This document shows, piece by piece, positions 16,038-26,274 of a DNA stretch of 64,000 bases. The stretch lies in the NCBI GenBank assembly GCA_900769545.1, contig CAAGGZ010000098.1:5905-69904 (forward strand). Direction: 5' to 3'. Position 1 is the stretch's first letter, and the number at the start of each line of letters is the position of its first letter. This DNA comes from Clostridia bacterium. GTDB taxonomy: Bacteria; Bacillota; Clostridia; Christensenellales; Borkfalkiaceae. The translations under genes were made by a program, and so were the position numbers. The notes under the pieces were generated by a model that was not told the origin of the DNA, searched no databases, and saw only the letters and a list, made by a program, of their open reading frames with translations.

Positions 16038-16391
16038 ATGTTAAAAATATATCAATGTGAAGCTTGTAAGAAGACGATTATCAGCAAAGTAGAGCTCCGT
16101 TTAGAGGGTTGGAAGGAATTGTTTGCAGGAAGCGTAGACGCGGCGCAGGAAAAGCACATTCCCGTTGTGAACGTAAGCGGTAATACCGTTAAAGTGGACG
16201 TAGGTAGCGTAGCGCATCCTATGACGGAAGAACATCTTATTGAATGGGTAGCGGTAGAAACGGAAAACGGCTATCAGGTACGTTCGTTGAAAGCGAATGA
16301 TTCCCCTGTATGCGAATTTGTTCTTGCGGCTGGTGAAAGCGTGGTAGGCGTATACGCATATTGCAATCTTCACGGGCTTTGGAAAGCATAA
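16038..16391 (+). CDS. Superoxide reductase (desulfoferrodoxin family)
   Basis: 117 residues. The iron-site ligands of superoxide reductase are all present: H40, H60, H66 and, near the C-terminus, C109 and H112 in CNLHGLW. The N-terminus has only one cysteine pair (C7, C10) where full desulfoferrodoxins have four cysteines, so the accessory rubredoxin-like centre is reduced or absent. The enzyme reduces superoxide to peroxide without releasing oxygen. GAGGTG precedes ATG 16038. It is followed 24 bases later by the flavin reductase-rubredoxin fusion that could supply electrons. Confidence 0.92.
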   Translation: MLKIYQCEACKKTIISKVELRLEGWKELFAGSVDAAQEKHIPVVNVSGNTVKVDVGSVAHPMTEEHLIEWVAVETENGYQVRSLKANDSPVCEFVLAAGESVVGVYAYCNLHGLWKA

Positions 16392-16414
16392 ATAAATTTT
16401 AAAGGAAGATAATT

Positions 16415-17035
16415 ATGATTGAAAAAGAAGCGATGTACAAAATAACGTATGGGCTTTTTATGGTGACGACGACGGACGGCGTAAAACAGAACGGCTGTAT
16501 TGTCAATACCGTTTCGATGTTGACGGATGAACCCAAACGCATTACGGTTTTTGTCAATAAAGCGAACTACACCAATACATTATTAAAAGAACACAAAGTG
16601 TTCAACGTTTCCGTTTTGACGGAAAAGACTCCGTTTGAAGTGTTCAAACAGTTTGGTTTTGTTTCGGGCAGAGACGTGGATAAGTTTGCGGATAAGGCAT
16701 ATCCAACGACGGAGAACGGCTTGAATTATCTTCCCGATTGTTCCAATGCGGTGCTCAGCGCCAAAGTGGTGGATTTTTATGATTACGGTACGCATACGCT
16801 GTTTGTGGCGGAAGTGACGGACGCGAAGAAGCTGTCTGACGAGCCGTCAGTGACGTATGCGTATTATCAGAGCAATATCAAACCCAAGCCGCAAGCGGCG
16901 GCTCCTGCCGAGGAATTAGGCAAGGAGAAATGGGTTTGTAAAGTATGCGGTTACACGCATGAGGGGCCGTTGCCGGAGGATTTTATCTGTCCTTGGTGCA
17001 AACACCCTGCTTCCGATTTTGAAAAAGTAAATTAA
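16415..17035 (+). CDS. hrb: Flavin reductase-rubredoxin fusion (Hrb type)
   Basis: 206 residues: an FMN-binding flavin-reductase domain (about 1-155), a Pro/Ala linker, and a C-terminal rubredoxin with cysteines in VCKVC (175, 178) and ICPWC (192, 195). This is the layout of high-molecular-weight rubredoxin from acetogens, which moves electrons from NADH to oxygen-defence proteins such as FprA. Coupling to the SOR gene upstream suggests it reduces SOR. AAAGGAAG precedes ATG 16415. Confidence 0.88.
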   Translation: MIEKEAMYKITYGLFMVTTTDGVKQNGCIVNTVSMLTDEPKRITVFVNKANYTNTLLKEHKVFNVSVLTEKTPFEVFKQFGFVSGRDVDKFADKAYPTTENGLNYLPDCSNAVLSAKVVDFYDYGTHTLFVAEVTDAKKLSDEPSVTYAYYQSNIKPKPQAAAPAEELGKEKWVCKVCGYTHEGPLPEDFICPWCKHPASDFEKVN

Positions 17036-17053
17036 AGTAAAAGTAACACGGCG

Positions 17054-17087
17054 GCGGAGCGGAGAAGCTCCGCTGTTGAGCTTTTTC
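17054..17087 (+). terminator. Possible terminator of the SOR-Hrb operon
   Basis: AGCGGAG (17058-17064) pairs with CTCCGCT (17068-17074) around AAG, followed after seven bases by CTTTTTC. The spacing of the T run is loose, so strength is uncertain. Confidence 0.55.
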
Positions 17088-17162
17088 GACAAGAATCGAC
17101 GGGGTTCAAAAGGAAAAATAAGGAAAAGGGTAAAAAAGGTTTTAAAAACGCCGAAAAAAGAC

Positions 17163-17191
17163 TTGACAGAAAAAAATGAAATTGTTATAAT
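17163..17191 (+). promoter_or_regulatory. Promoter of rpsU
   Basis: TTGACA (17163-17168), 17-bp spacer, TATAAT (17186-17191): consensus. Confidence 0.85.
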
Positions 17192-17238
17192 TGCATAGTA
17201 AAAAATAAATGCAGAGGCGAAGGAGGGTTGAGAATAGT

Positions 17239-17415
17239 ATGTCTACGGTAAGAGTTGGTGAAAACGAAAACGTTGAAAGCGCATTGCGTCGCTTTAAGAG
17301 AAAGTGCTCCCGCGATGGTATCATTGGTGACTTGAGAAAGAAGGAATTTTATGAAAAGCCTTCCGTAAGAAGAAAGAAAAAGTCCGAAGCTGCCAGAAAG
17401 AGAAGCAGAAACTAA
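17239..17415 (+). CDS. rpsU: Ribosomal protein bS21
   Basis: 58 residues, very basic, with the family pattern [20 protein letters not shown], then [15 protein letters not shown] and an Arg/Lys-rich tail. It belongs to the small ribosomal subunit. The start at 17239 matches the family N-terminus; AGGAGGG at 17221-17227 is about 11 bases away, rather far, and a longer in-frame start would lie before it. A strong terminator follows. The next gene is not the usual yqeY partner. Confidence 0.95.
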   Translation: MSTVRVGENENVESALRRFKRKCSRDGIIGDLRKKEFYEKPSVRRKKKSEAARKRSRN

Positions 17416-17424
17416 CGAACAAAA

Positions 17425-17450
17425 GAGCTCACGAGTCGTGGGCTCTTTTC
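17425..17450 (+). terminator. Intrinsic terminator of rpsU
   Basis: GAGCTCACG (17425-17433) pairs with CGTGGGCTC (17437-17445), one G-U pair, then TTTTC. Confidence 0.85.
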
Positions 17451-17513
17451 ATTTGCAAAATTTGTCGAAAGACAGCGTAAAAAAGAAAGAAATTTATCGA
17501 AGAGGTGAGAATT

Positions 17514-17930
17514 ATGTCGAATGAAACACGAACAGCGGAAGAAAGAACCTTGCGTGAAGAAGCCCGTCGCGCAAAATCCCGTATCAAGAGCGGTTTTTGG
17601 GCAGCGTGTCAGGAGGACATGATTTTACAAAAGGAAGAAGCGCGGCGACAGGGCGTGAACGAGAGTAAGGCAGGGCAGTTTTTCAAGACAAAAGTCACTG
17701 CGCAGATTGCAGGGGAAAAGGAAGACTCGTTTTATTTGCGTGTAAAAGAAATGCTGCTTAGCGAGGGCGAAGTCAGTGACGCCATCGGGCGTTTGACCGA
17801 CCGAGAGTATTACAACACCCTTTCCTATGAAGAAAAACAGCGATATAATCTCACGCTCAGCGAGAAATATCTTCGCGCATTGGAGCGTTTTAGACGGGAG
17901 TGCGAGTTTGATTTGTTGAATAAAGCGTAA
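17514..17930 (+). CDS. Charged helical protein of unknown function
   Basis: 138 residues, rich in Glu, Arg and Lys and almost entirely predicted helical, with no signal peptide or membrane segment. It sits where yqeY is usually found after rpsU, but the sequence lacks the GatB/YqeY pattern. The ATG at 17514 follows AGAGGTGAG; the in-frame GTG at 17505 is inside this ribosome binding site. I do not recognise the family. Confidence 0.6.
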   Translation: MSNETRTAEERTLREEARRAKSRIKSGFWAACQEDMILQKEEARRQGVNESKAGQFFKTKVTAQIAGEKEDSFYLRVKEMLLSEGEVSDAIGRLTDREYYNTLSYEEKQRYNLTLSEKYLRALERFRRECEFDLLNKA

Positions 17931-17931
17931 T

Positions 17932-17957
17932 AAAAAGCCCACGGTTGTGGGCTTTTT
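17932..17957 (+). terminator. Intrinsic terminator
   Basis: AAAAAGCCCA (17932-17941) pairs with TGGGCTTTTT (17948-17957) with an inner C-G pair; symmetrical A/T flanks. Confidence 0.9.
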
Positions 17958-17960
17958 AAA

Positions 17961-17990
17961 TGCAAAATGCAAAGTGCAAAGTGCAAAATG
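17961..17990 (+). repeat. Heptad repeat array
   Basis: Four units of TGCAAAR in tandem (TGCAAAA TGCAAAG TGCAAAG TGCAAAA), directly after the terminator. Confidence 0.8.
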
Positions 17991-18088
17991 TTGGTAAGGT
18001 TTATATGAAATTAGTGTTCGGAGCAATAGTCGCTCCTGTTTAAGGGGGACTTTTTTGTATGGAAATGAAGTTTGCTTGCCGTAGAAAC

Positions 18089-18117
18089 TTGCAAAAAAAG
18101 CTCCTTTGTGGTATAAT
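18089..18117 (+). promoter_or_regulatory. Promoter of pcrA, giving a leaderless transcript
   Basis: TTGCAA (18089-18094), 17-bp spacer, TATAAT (18112-18117). Only nine bases (ATTTCCGTT) separate the -10 box from the ATG at 18127, with no ribosome binding site. Confidence 0.75.
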
Positions 18118-18126
18118 ATTTCCGTT

Positions 18127-20532
18127 ATGGCACAGATGCAAGAATTATTGGAAAAATTAAATGACGAACAAATCAAACCCGTGTTGCAAACAGAGGGCCC
18201 TGTCCTTGTGTTGGCTGGCGCAGGGAGCGGTAAAACACGCGTTTTAACCTCGCGTATTGCCTATCTCGTGGAGGAAAAAGGCGTGCCTGCGGACGCAATT
18301 CTCGCCATTACCTTCACCAACAAAGCCGCCAATGAAATGAAAGAGCGTTTGAGCGCGATTGTAGACATTTCCCGCTCCTGGGTGTGCACCATTCACAGTA
18401 TGTGCGTGCGTATTTTGCGTATGTATGCCACGGAAGTGGGCATTAACCAAAATTTCTCCATTTACAGCGAGACGGAGCGCAACAATATCGTCAAAAAATC
18501 CTTCCAAGAATGTGATTTTGACGACGAAAAATTGCTCAAGAATATTAAATGGCATATCGCAAATGCGAAAATGTTAGGGCTTGAGCCTGAAAAATATGCC
18601 GAGGAATATGCCTACGAGCGTGAAATCGATGAAATTACGAAGGTGTATACCCGTTATCAAAAGCATTTGCGTGAAAACAATTCGCTCGATTTTGACGATT
18701 TGCTCAACGAGACCCGTCGTTTGCTCAAAACGAATAAGGAAGCGAGGGAATATTTAGGGAGCAAATTCCGTTATATTCTCGTGGACGAGTTTCAAGACAC
18801 CAATGCAGTGCAATATGAAATTATTCGTTATTTATCGTCTGTGCACGGCAATTTGTTTGCCGTTGGTGACGACGATCAATCCATTTACGGTTGGCGTGGG
18901 GCAAAAATAGAGAATATTTTGCACTTTGAAAAGGACTTCAAGGACGCAAAAGTATTCAAGCTGGAGCGCAATTACCGTTCGACGAAGAACATTCTAAAAC
19001 TCGCAAACACTGTTATTAAAAATAACGGCAACCGTAAGGACAAGACCCTTTGGACGGAGAACGACGAGGGCGCAGAGGGTAAGGTGCACGAAGCGGAAGA
19101 AGAGGGCGGCGAGGCGCGGTATATTGCGCAGACGATTGCCGGGCTTATGCGCAATTACGGTTATAAATTTTCCGATTTTGCCGTGTTGATGCGACTTAAC
19201 GCATTGACCCGTTCTTTCGAACAAGAGTTCACAGGGGACGGAATCCCCTATAAGGTATTCGGCGGCTTCAAGTTCTTCGAGCGTAAAGAAATCAAGGATT
19301 TGTTGGCGTATTTACGCCTTATCAATAACCCTTTTGACAGTGAAGCGGCAATCAGAATCATCAACTTCCCCAAGCGTGGGATTGGCGCGAGAACGGTGGA
19401 AGCTTTGCAAAACTACGCCTCGGAAAACGAGCTGACGGTATATGACGCATTGCTTGATATTGACGAAATCGGGTTCACGGGCGCAACGAGAGAGAAATTG
19501 GTCGGGTTTCGTGATTTGATTAAAAAATGGATCATCGATAGCTTGGATATGCCCATTAACGAGTTGGTAAAATCCATCGTCGAGGACACTCGTATGCGTG
19601 AAGTGTACGCCGATGAATCGGACGAAAGTATTAACAAACGCGCAAATATAGAGGAATTTATCAATTCGGTAGAGGAGTACAGCCGTTTGAACGAAGGGGC
19701 AACGCTCACCGATTATCTCAATCAAGTAACGCTCTCGTCGGACACGGACGAAATGGATGATTCCGACTATGTGACGCTCGCTACCGTACATTCGGTGAAA
19801 GGCTTGGAATACCGTTGCGTGTTCGTTTGCGGTATGGAGGAAAATATCCTGCCTGTTTCCCGCGCGGTGGATAACGACGACGATATGGAAGAAGAACGCC
19901 GTTTGATGTACGTTGCCATTACCCGAGCCAAAGAAAATATTTATTTCACGCGCAGTAAGAGCCGTTATCTCTACGGCAAGCGTGAACCGACTATGCGTTC
20001 TCGATTCTTAAAAGAGCTTTCCTCGGAGTTAGAGCTTCCGAAAGAAGCGCCGAGAAGAGCGTTCGGATACGGTGATTACGATGACCCCGAAATGTACGGA
20101 AATTCGTCCTACGGTGGGGGCAGGTATGCGTCGAACGATGATTATAGCGGCAGGAAGAGCAACTTTGGCAGCGGTTACAGCGGTTATGGCAGAGGGGATT
20201 CTGCGCGCTCTAATTCAGGGGTGACGCGCTCTGCGTGGAACGGCGGTTCTTCGTATGGAGCAAGCAATACAAGCCATAGCAGTACGAGCAGTCAAAAGAG
20301 CGGCGGTTTTACCTATGGCGGCATTTCACGCGCGCCGATAAAGCCCACGGCGACGTCAGGAAAGGATTTATCCGTTTTCCGTATCGGCGTAAAAGTAAAG
20401 CACCCGAAATTTGGTATTGGCACGATTGTTGGCGTTCGCGGAACGGGCGCAAATATGATTGTGGATATTGGTTTTGAGGGGGTGGGGATAAAGCAGTTGT
20501 CTGCTTCCCTTGCGCCTTTAACGGTTCTTTGA
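18127..20532 (+). CDS. pcrA: ATP-dependent DNA helicase PcrA/UvrD
   Basis: 801 residues. SF1A helicase motifs are present: Q motif LNDEQ (12-16), Walker A GAGSGKT (31-37), DEFQDT, GDDDQSIYGWRGA, the motif around ERNYRST, and TVHSVKGLEYR in the last helicase block. The C-terminus ends in the PcrA Tudor-like domain (about 748-801, GVKVKHPKFGIGTIVGV). Before it lies a Gly/Ser/Tyr-rich low-complexity insert (about 655-740) that makes the protein longer than the usual 720-750. It unwinds DNA in repair and rolling-circle replication. The start is ATG 18127, since a -10 box occupies the bases before it; ligA follows, as is common. Confidence 0.95.
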   Translation: MAQMQELLEKLNDEQIKPVLQTEGPVLVLAGAGSGKTRVLTSRIAYLVEEKGVPADAILAITFTNKAANEMKERLSAIVDISRSWVCTIHSMCVRILRMYATEVGINQNFSIYSETERNNIVKKSFQECDFDDEKLLKNIKWHIANAKMLGLEPEKYAEEYAYEREIDEITKVYTRYQKHLRENNSLDFDDLLNETRRLLKTNKEAREYLGSKFRYILVDEFQDTNAVQYEIIRYLSSVHGNLFAVGDDDQSIYGWRGAKIENILHFEKDFKDAKVFKLERNYRSTKNILKLANTVIKNNGNRKDKTLWTENDEGAEGKVHEAEEEGGEARYIAQTIAGLMRNYGYKFSDFAVLMRLNALTRSFEQEFTGDGIPYKVFGGFKFFERKEIKDLLAYLRLINNPFDSEAAIRIINFPKRGIGARTVEALQNYASENELTVYDALLDIDEIGFTGATREKLVGFRDLIKKWIIDSLDMPINELVKSIVEDTRMREVYADESDESINKRANIEEFINSVEEYSRLNEGATLTDYLNQVTLSSDTDEMDDSDYVTLATVHSVKGLEYRCVFVCGMEENILPVSRAVDNDDDMEEERRLMYVAITRAKENIYFTRSKSRYLYGKREPTMRSRFLKELSSELELPKEAPRRAFGYGDYDDPEMYGNSSYGGGRYASNDDYSGRKSNFGSGYSGYGRGDSARSNSGVTRSAWNGGSSYGASNTSHSSTSSQKSGGFTYGGISRAPIKPTATSGKDLSVFRIGVKVKHPKFGIGTIVGVRGTGANMIVDIGFEGVGIKQLSASLAPLTVL

Positions 20533-22659
<2,127 letters not shown>

Positions 22660-22664
22660 TAAAA

Positions 22665-22810
22665 CGAAAAGGCTTTTCAACCGGAAGTCAAGAAACTCAG
22701 TTTCTTGCGGAGTGCAGGGCGGAGCCTTTGCAATAACCTCACTAAAAGCAAGCTTTGCTTGCGTTACTACTGCGTAAGCAGTCCATGGGCGAAGCCCAAA
22801 AACTTTCATA
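22665..22810 (+). repeat. Palindrome-array element A
   Basis: A run of small hairpins: CAAGAAACTCAGTTTCTTG (about 22689-22707), GCAAGCTTTGCTTGC (about 22748-22762), ACTGCGTAAGCAGT (22767-22780) and GGGCGAAGCCC. The same modules, with compensating base changes, occur at 31.8, 40.6, 59.1 and 61.4 kb. No gene seen. Confidence 0.75.
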
Positions 22811-22815
22811 AAACA

Positions 22816-22844
22816 AAAATCGCGGTTAGAGCCGCGATTTTTTT
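22816..22844 (+). terminator. Intrinsic terminator after ligA
   Basis: AAATCGCGG (22817-22825) pairs with CCGCGATTT (22832-22840), followed by TTTT. Confidence 0.8.
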
Positions 22845-22895
22845 AAGAGGAAAAACAAATAACTTAATTTTATTTTTCATAGTATAACCTCTTAT

Positions 22896-23486
22896 TTACG
22901 AATTTCTAACATAAACGACTAAAGTTTTGATAATTCTTGGATGGTTAAAATAGAATATTACTCCGTCAATATCTAATGTAGTAGGATAGTCTACCCCAAA
23001 AGAGAATTCCAATCCGCTTAATATTTTTAAGACGGGATAATTATTGTAAAAGCCATAAAACCAAGTTAAATCAATATCTTTAGCTTCAATATCGGGACAA
23101 GATGTACCAGGCTGTTCGCGAAGTTCTTTTGCGCGTGCTTCTTTTATTTCGGCGGCTAATTCATCGCTTAATTTTTCATTAGGGCTACTTTGTATTCCGT
23201 TGCGAATGTCGGCAATTTTTTGAAGGTCTTCTTTGCTGATGAACCCCAGTTTATAAGCTTCTTCCAAAGTATAAAATGTCCCGAGTGTAACAATTTCTTC
23301 ACTGCTTTCTACTTCACTACTTTCTTCACTGCTTTCTACTTCACTACTTTCTTCGCTACTTTCCACCGAGCTGTTTACGCTCTCCACGCTACTATCCGAA
23401 GTAGCGCCGCCGCAAGCGGAAAAAACAAGGCTGAAAACCAATATGGCCGAAAGTAAAAGTGCCTGTAAACGTTTCATTTTTTTCAT
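22896..23486 (-). CDS. Lipoprotein with Ser/Glu linker, unknown domain
   Basis: 196 residues. A signal peptide ends at a good lipobox (LVFSAC, Cys25), followed by a Ser/Val/Glu-rich linker to about residue 67 and a 130-residue domain of unknown family beginning GTFYTLEEAYKLGFISKEDL. AGGAGG precedes the ATG on the minus strand. Its first 42 codons and the upstream region are nearly identical to those of the next lipoprotein gene, while the bodies are unrelated. Secreted and membrane-anchored; role unknown. Confidence 0.75.
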   Translation of the reverse strand: MKKMKRLQALLLSAILVFSLVFSACGGATSDSSVESVNSSVESSEESSEVESSEESSEVESSEEIVTLGTFYTLEEAYKLGFISKEDLQKIADIRNGIQSSPNEKLSDELAAEIKEARAKELREQPGTSCPDIEAKDIDLTWFYGFYNNYPVLKILSGLEFSFGVDYPTTLDIDGVIFYFNHPRIIKTLVVYVRNS

Positions 23487-23555
23487 AATAATACCTCCTA
23501 ATGGATTATCTGCTTTATATACCTATTTTTTTTGATTATTTTTCCACTTATTTTT
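23358..23555 (-). repeat. Direct repeat copy A: lipoprotein leader plus signal-peptide codons
   Basis: About 198 bases roughly 90% identical by eye to 24027-24224. It covers the upstream region, the AGGAGG site and the codons up to VESVNSSVES of the lipoprotein at 22896-23486. Its distal end supplies the last codons of the upstream lipoprotein gene. Confidence 0.85.
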
Positions 23556-24155
23556 AATTCGTTTATTTGCGGTCAATAAACCATTTAAGCCCCATTGCGC
23601 ACTATAATACGAATCAGTAGCAACCCAATTATACTCAATATCATAATTATATTGCGGTTCGGCTACTAAAACAATATCCAAATCTTCTATTTCATCGATA
23701 AGTTTCAAAACGTTTTCTTTGCTATGCGTATACAATTCAAAAACTAATGATTGATTTGTTCTTTCTCTTAAATTTAACCGTTTGTTCTCATTGGCGTAAA
23801 TGGTATCATGATAATTGCTTATACTATAGACTTGGTCTAAACTTGCAAAAGGGAAATCGGAAAAACCAATGGTTTCCATTGTGCTATATTTGCTTTTTAA
23901 AATTACGCAGATAAGATTATCTTCAAAATCTTCTTCAATAGTGGGTTCTCGATGATATCGTAGAAGGTCTTTATCGTCTTCACTGAGGTCATCTTCTTGT
24001 GAAGTTTCGCCTGAACTATCCATCGAACTTTCCACCGAGCTATTTACGCTCTCCACGCTACTATCCGAAGTAGCGCCGCCACAAGCGGACAAAATAAGGC
24101 TGAAAACCAATACAGCCGAAAGTAAAAGTGTCTGTAAACGTTTTAATTTTTTCAT
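23523..24155 (-). CDS. Orphan subtilisin-type (S8) propeptide lipoprotein, probably truncated
   Basis: 210 residues. Signal peptide with lipobox LILSAC (Cys25), Ser/Glu/Asp linker to about 63, then a domain whose pattern (FEDNLICVILK..., VLKLIDEIEDLDIVLVAEPQ, then YYSAQWGLNGL) matches the I9-like propeptide plus the first residues of subtilase proteases of gut Clostridia. The catalytic Asp-His-Ser domain is missing: the frame ends in IKNKWKNNQKK, and NKWKNNQKK is encoded by the duplicated upstream region of the next gene. It may be a broken gene or a free-standing protease inhibitor. Start supported by AGGAGG. Confidence 0.75.
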   Translation of the reverse strand: MKKLKRLQTLLLSAVLVFSLILSACGGATSDSSVESVNSSVESSMDSSGETSQEDDLSEDDKDLLRYHREPTIEEDFEDNLICVILKSKYSTMETIGFSDFPFASLDQVYSISNYHDTIYANENKRLNLRERTNQSLVFELYTHSKENVLKLIDEIEDLDIVLVAEPQYNYDIEYNWVATDSYYSAQWGLNGLLTANKRIKNKWKNNQKK

Positions 24156-24224
24156 AATAATACCTCCTAATGGATTTATCTATTTTATATACTTATTTTT
24201 TTGATTATTTTTCCACTTATTTTA
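24027..24224 (-). repeat. Direct repeat copy B: lipoprotein leader plus signal-peptide codons
   Basis: Partner of 23358-23555, covering the upstream region, ribosome binding site and first 42 codons of the S8-propeptide lipoprotein. Confidence 0.85.
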
Positions 24225-24235
24225 CGAATTTTTTT

Positions 24236-24263
24236 ATTATCTTGTACCTATATAACGAAACAA
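24236..24263 (-). promoter_or_regulatory. Possible promoter of the two lipoprotein genes
   Basis: On the minus strand TTGTTT (24258-24263), 16-bp spacer, GATAAT (24236-24241). The rest of the 24264-24391 gap holds no gene. Confidence 0.45.
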
Positions 24264-24391
24264 AAAGAGATTTTACTCACTAATTTTTTTTGAGTATAGC
24301 ATAAAAGCCTCGTATTGTCAGTACCAAAGAGAAAAAAATAGGCTCTTTTATAATTTATTATAAAAAAGCTGAAAAAACAGAGCAATACCAC

Positions 24392-24420
24392 TTGAAATTT
24401 TAGGAAAAGTCTGCTATAAT
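24392..24420 (+). promoter_or_regulatory. Promoter of the yicC operon
   Basis: TTGAAA (24392-24397), 17-bp spacer, TATAAT (24415-24420). A short hairpin ACCCGA/TCGGGT (24427-24442) follows in the leader. Confidence 0.75.
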
Positions 24421-24470
24421 GATAAGACCCGAAAAATCGGGTGAATTTCATCGACAGAGGAAAAAAACGT

Positions 24471-25346
24471 ATGCTCAGTATGACAGGGTACGGAAAAGGG
24501 GAATACAGCGAGGGCGGAATCGAGCTCGTTTGCGAAATCAAAACGGTGAATAACCGTTATTTGGACGTTTCTATCAAAGCGCCGCGTATTTTCGCCGCTT
24601 ATGAGGACGTGATTCGCAACACCGTCCGTAAAAAATTAACGAGAGGGCACGCCGACGTGTTTGTTTCGCTTAAGGACAAGCGTGAACGTCCTACCGCGCT
24701 CGTCACCGATTTGGCGCTTGCTTCGTCTTACGTGGCGGCGGCAAAAGCCATTAAGGAAGCCTTTCCCGATTTGACGGACGACGTAACGTTGACCTCTGTT
24801 TTGCGTTATCCCGAAGTTTTAAAGCAAGAAGATTCGCAGTGTTTAGATGAGGAGCTGACAAACGCTCTGCAATCTGCATTGGAGCTTGCATTAGACAAGC
24901 TCAACGAAATGCGGCTTGTGGAAGGGGAAAAATTAAAAGCGGATATGCTTTCCCGTGTGGGGACGATTGAAACGCTCGTGGCGGAAATCTCTGAAAGAGC
25001 GCCTAAAATCGCCGAGGAGCATCGTGAAAAACTCCGCGCGAGAATGGAAGAATATTTGGCGGACGTACCCGTAGATGAGAGTAGATTGCTTTCCGAAATT
25101 GCGGTATTTGCGGACAGAACGAATATCGATGAGGAGCTGACGAGGCTTCGCAGCCATATCGAACAGTTCCGTAGCATTTGCGAGGAAGGCGTGGTCGGCA
25201 GAAAGTTGGATTTCTTAGTACAGGAATTCAACCGTGAAGCCAATACCACCTGCTCCAAGAGCAACGACGTGACCATCACGCGGACGGGGCTTGCGCTCAA
25301 AAATGAAATCGAAAAAATTCGCGAACAAGTACAAAACCTCGAATAA
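24471..25346 (+). CDS. yicC: YicC-family endoribonuclease
   Basis: 291 residues, the normal size. The N-terminus MLSMTGYGKGEY and the C-terminal half with FLVQEFNREANTTCSKSND are family hallmarks; the Glu-rich end is the DUF1732 metal site. YicC proteins act as metal-dependent RNases. The ATG at 24471 fits the family start and follows AGAGGA; a longer frame from 24441 is rejected. It heads the gmk-rpoZ-priA run, as in most Bacillota, but remA, usually next, is absent. Confidence 0.93.
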   Translation: MLSMTGYGKGEYSEGGIELVCEIKTVNNRYLDVSIKAPRIFAAYEDVIRNTVRKKLTRGHADVFVSLKDKRERPTALVTDLALASSYVAAAKAIKEAFPDLTDDVTLTSVLRYPEVLKQEDSQCLDEELTNALQSALELALDKLNEMRLVEGEKLKADMLSRVGTIETLVAEISERAPKIAEEHREKLRARMEEYLADVPVDESRLLSEIAVFADRTNIDEELTRLRSHIEQFRSICEEGVVGRKLDFLVQEFNREANTTCSKSNDVTITRTGLALKNEIEKIREQVQNLE

Positions 25347-25355
25347 AGGAGTCCT

Positions 25356-25904
25356 ATGAAGCACGTATTATTGGCTGTTTCGGGCCCTTCCGGCGTAGGT
25401 AAGGGCACGATGGTAAAAACTTTGATTGCGCGAAGGGCGGACGTTGTGGAATCGGTTTCCTGTACAACGCGCGCGCCCAGAGAGGGCGAAATTCACGGCA
25501 AACACTACTTCTTTTTGTCCAAAGAGGAGTTTGAGCGCCGTATCGCCGAAGATGATTTCTTGGAATATGACGAGCATTTTGGCAATTACTACGGTACGCC
25601 GAAATCGTTTGTCAGGGAAACTTTGAAAACGAAATCCGTTATCATGGAAATTGACGTGGTGGGCGCGCTTAATGCAAAAAAAGCCTTCCCCGAATGCGTT
25701 TTGGTTATGGTAACGCCGCCTTCGGTAGAGGAGCTCAAACGCCGCTTGTCGAGCAGGGGCTCGGAATCGGAGGAGCAGATTTTAAACAGACTCGCCCGTA
25801 TGGAGTACGAGCTGTCGCACAAAGACGAATACGACTACATTATCGTCAACGATGATTTGGAAGCCGCCATTAGCGAGCTGAGCAAAATCATCGACGGCGA
25901 ATGA
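25356..25904 (+). CDS. gmk: Guanylate kinase
   Basis: 182 residues. P-loop SGPSGVGKG (9-17), GMP-binding SCTTRAPREGE and the Tyr/Glu motif in FLEYDEHFGNYYGTP. It phosphorylates GMP to GDP. AAAGGAG precedes the ATG, nine bases after yicC. Confidence 0.96.
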   Translation: MKHVLLAVSGPSGVGKGTMVKTLIARRADVVESVSCTTRAPREGEIHGKHYFFLSKEEFERRIAEDDFLEYDEHFGNYYGTPKSFVRETLKTKSVIMEIDVVGALNAKKAFPECVLVMVTPPSVEELKRRLSSRGSESEEQILNRLARMEYELSHKDEYDYIIVNDDLEAAISELSKIIDGE

Positions 25905-25950
25905 AAATAGTCGATTGAATAAATAAAAACCAAACAAGGAGTGAATAATT

Positions 25951-26172
25951 ATGATAAATGAACCTTCTGTTGACGTAATGATCAGAAAACTCGGTACGGA
26001 GGAAGACCCGATTAGCCGTTATGCGCTCTGTACGATTGCGGCAAAGCGCGCCCGTCAAATCATCGAGACGGAAAAAAATCTCGGTGTACACGATTCCACG
26101 GGTAAGGATAAAGAATTGTTGTCGGCTTGTAAAGATATTGCTGACGGCAAAGTCATTATTGCAAAGGACTAA
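25951..26172 (+). CDS. rpoZ: RNA polymerase omega subunit
   Basis: 73 residues with the omega pattern ISRYALCTIAAKRARQI near the centre. It helps assemble RNA polymerase. AAGGAGTG precedes the ATG. The coaBC gene that usually follows in Bacillota is missing; priA comes next after a 100-base gap containing a GCCTC/GAGGC hairpin (26191-26213). Confidence 0.93.
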   Translation: MINEPSVDVMIRKLGTEEDPISRYALCTIAAKRARQIIETEKNLGVHDSTGKDKELLSACKDIADGKVIIAKD

Positions 26173-26274
26173 GTTTCAACAAAAGTTGCCTCGGCGTATT
26201 CCGTCAGAGGCAATTTTTAGGTAAAGGCTTTTTCGCCTTAATTTAATCGCCTTAATACAAAAGGGAGTGAACGT

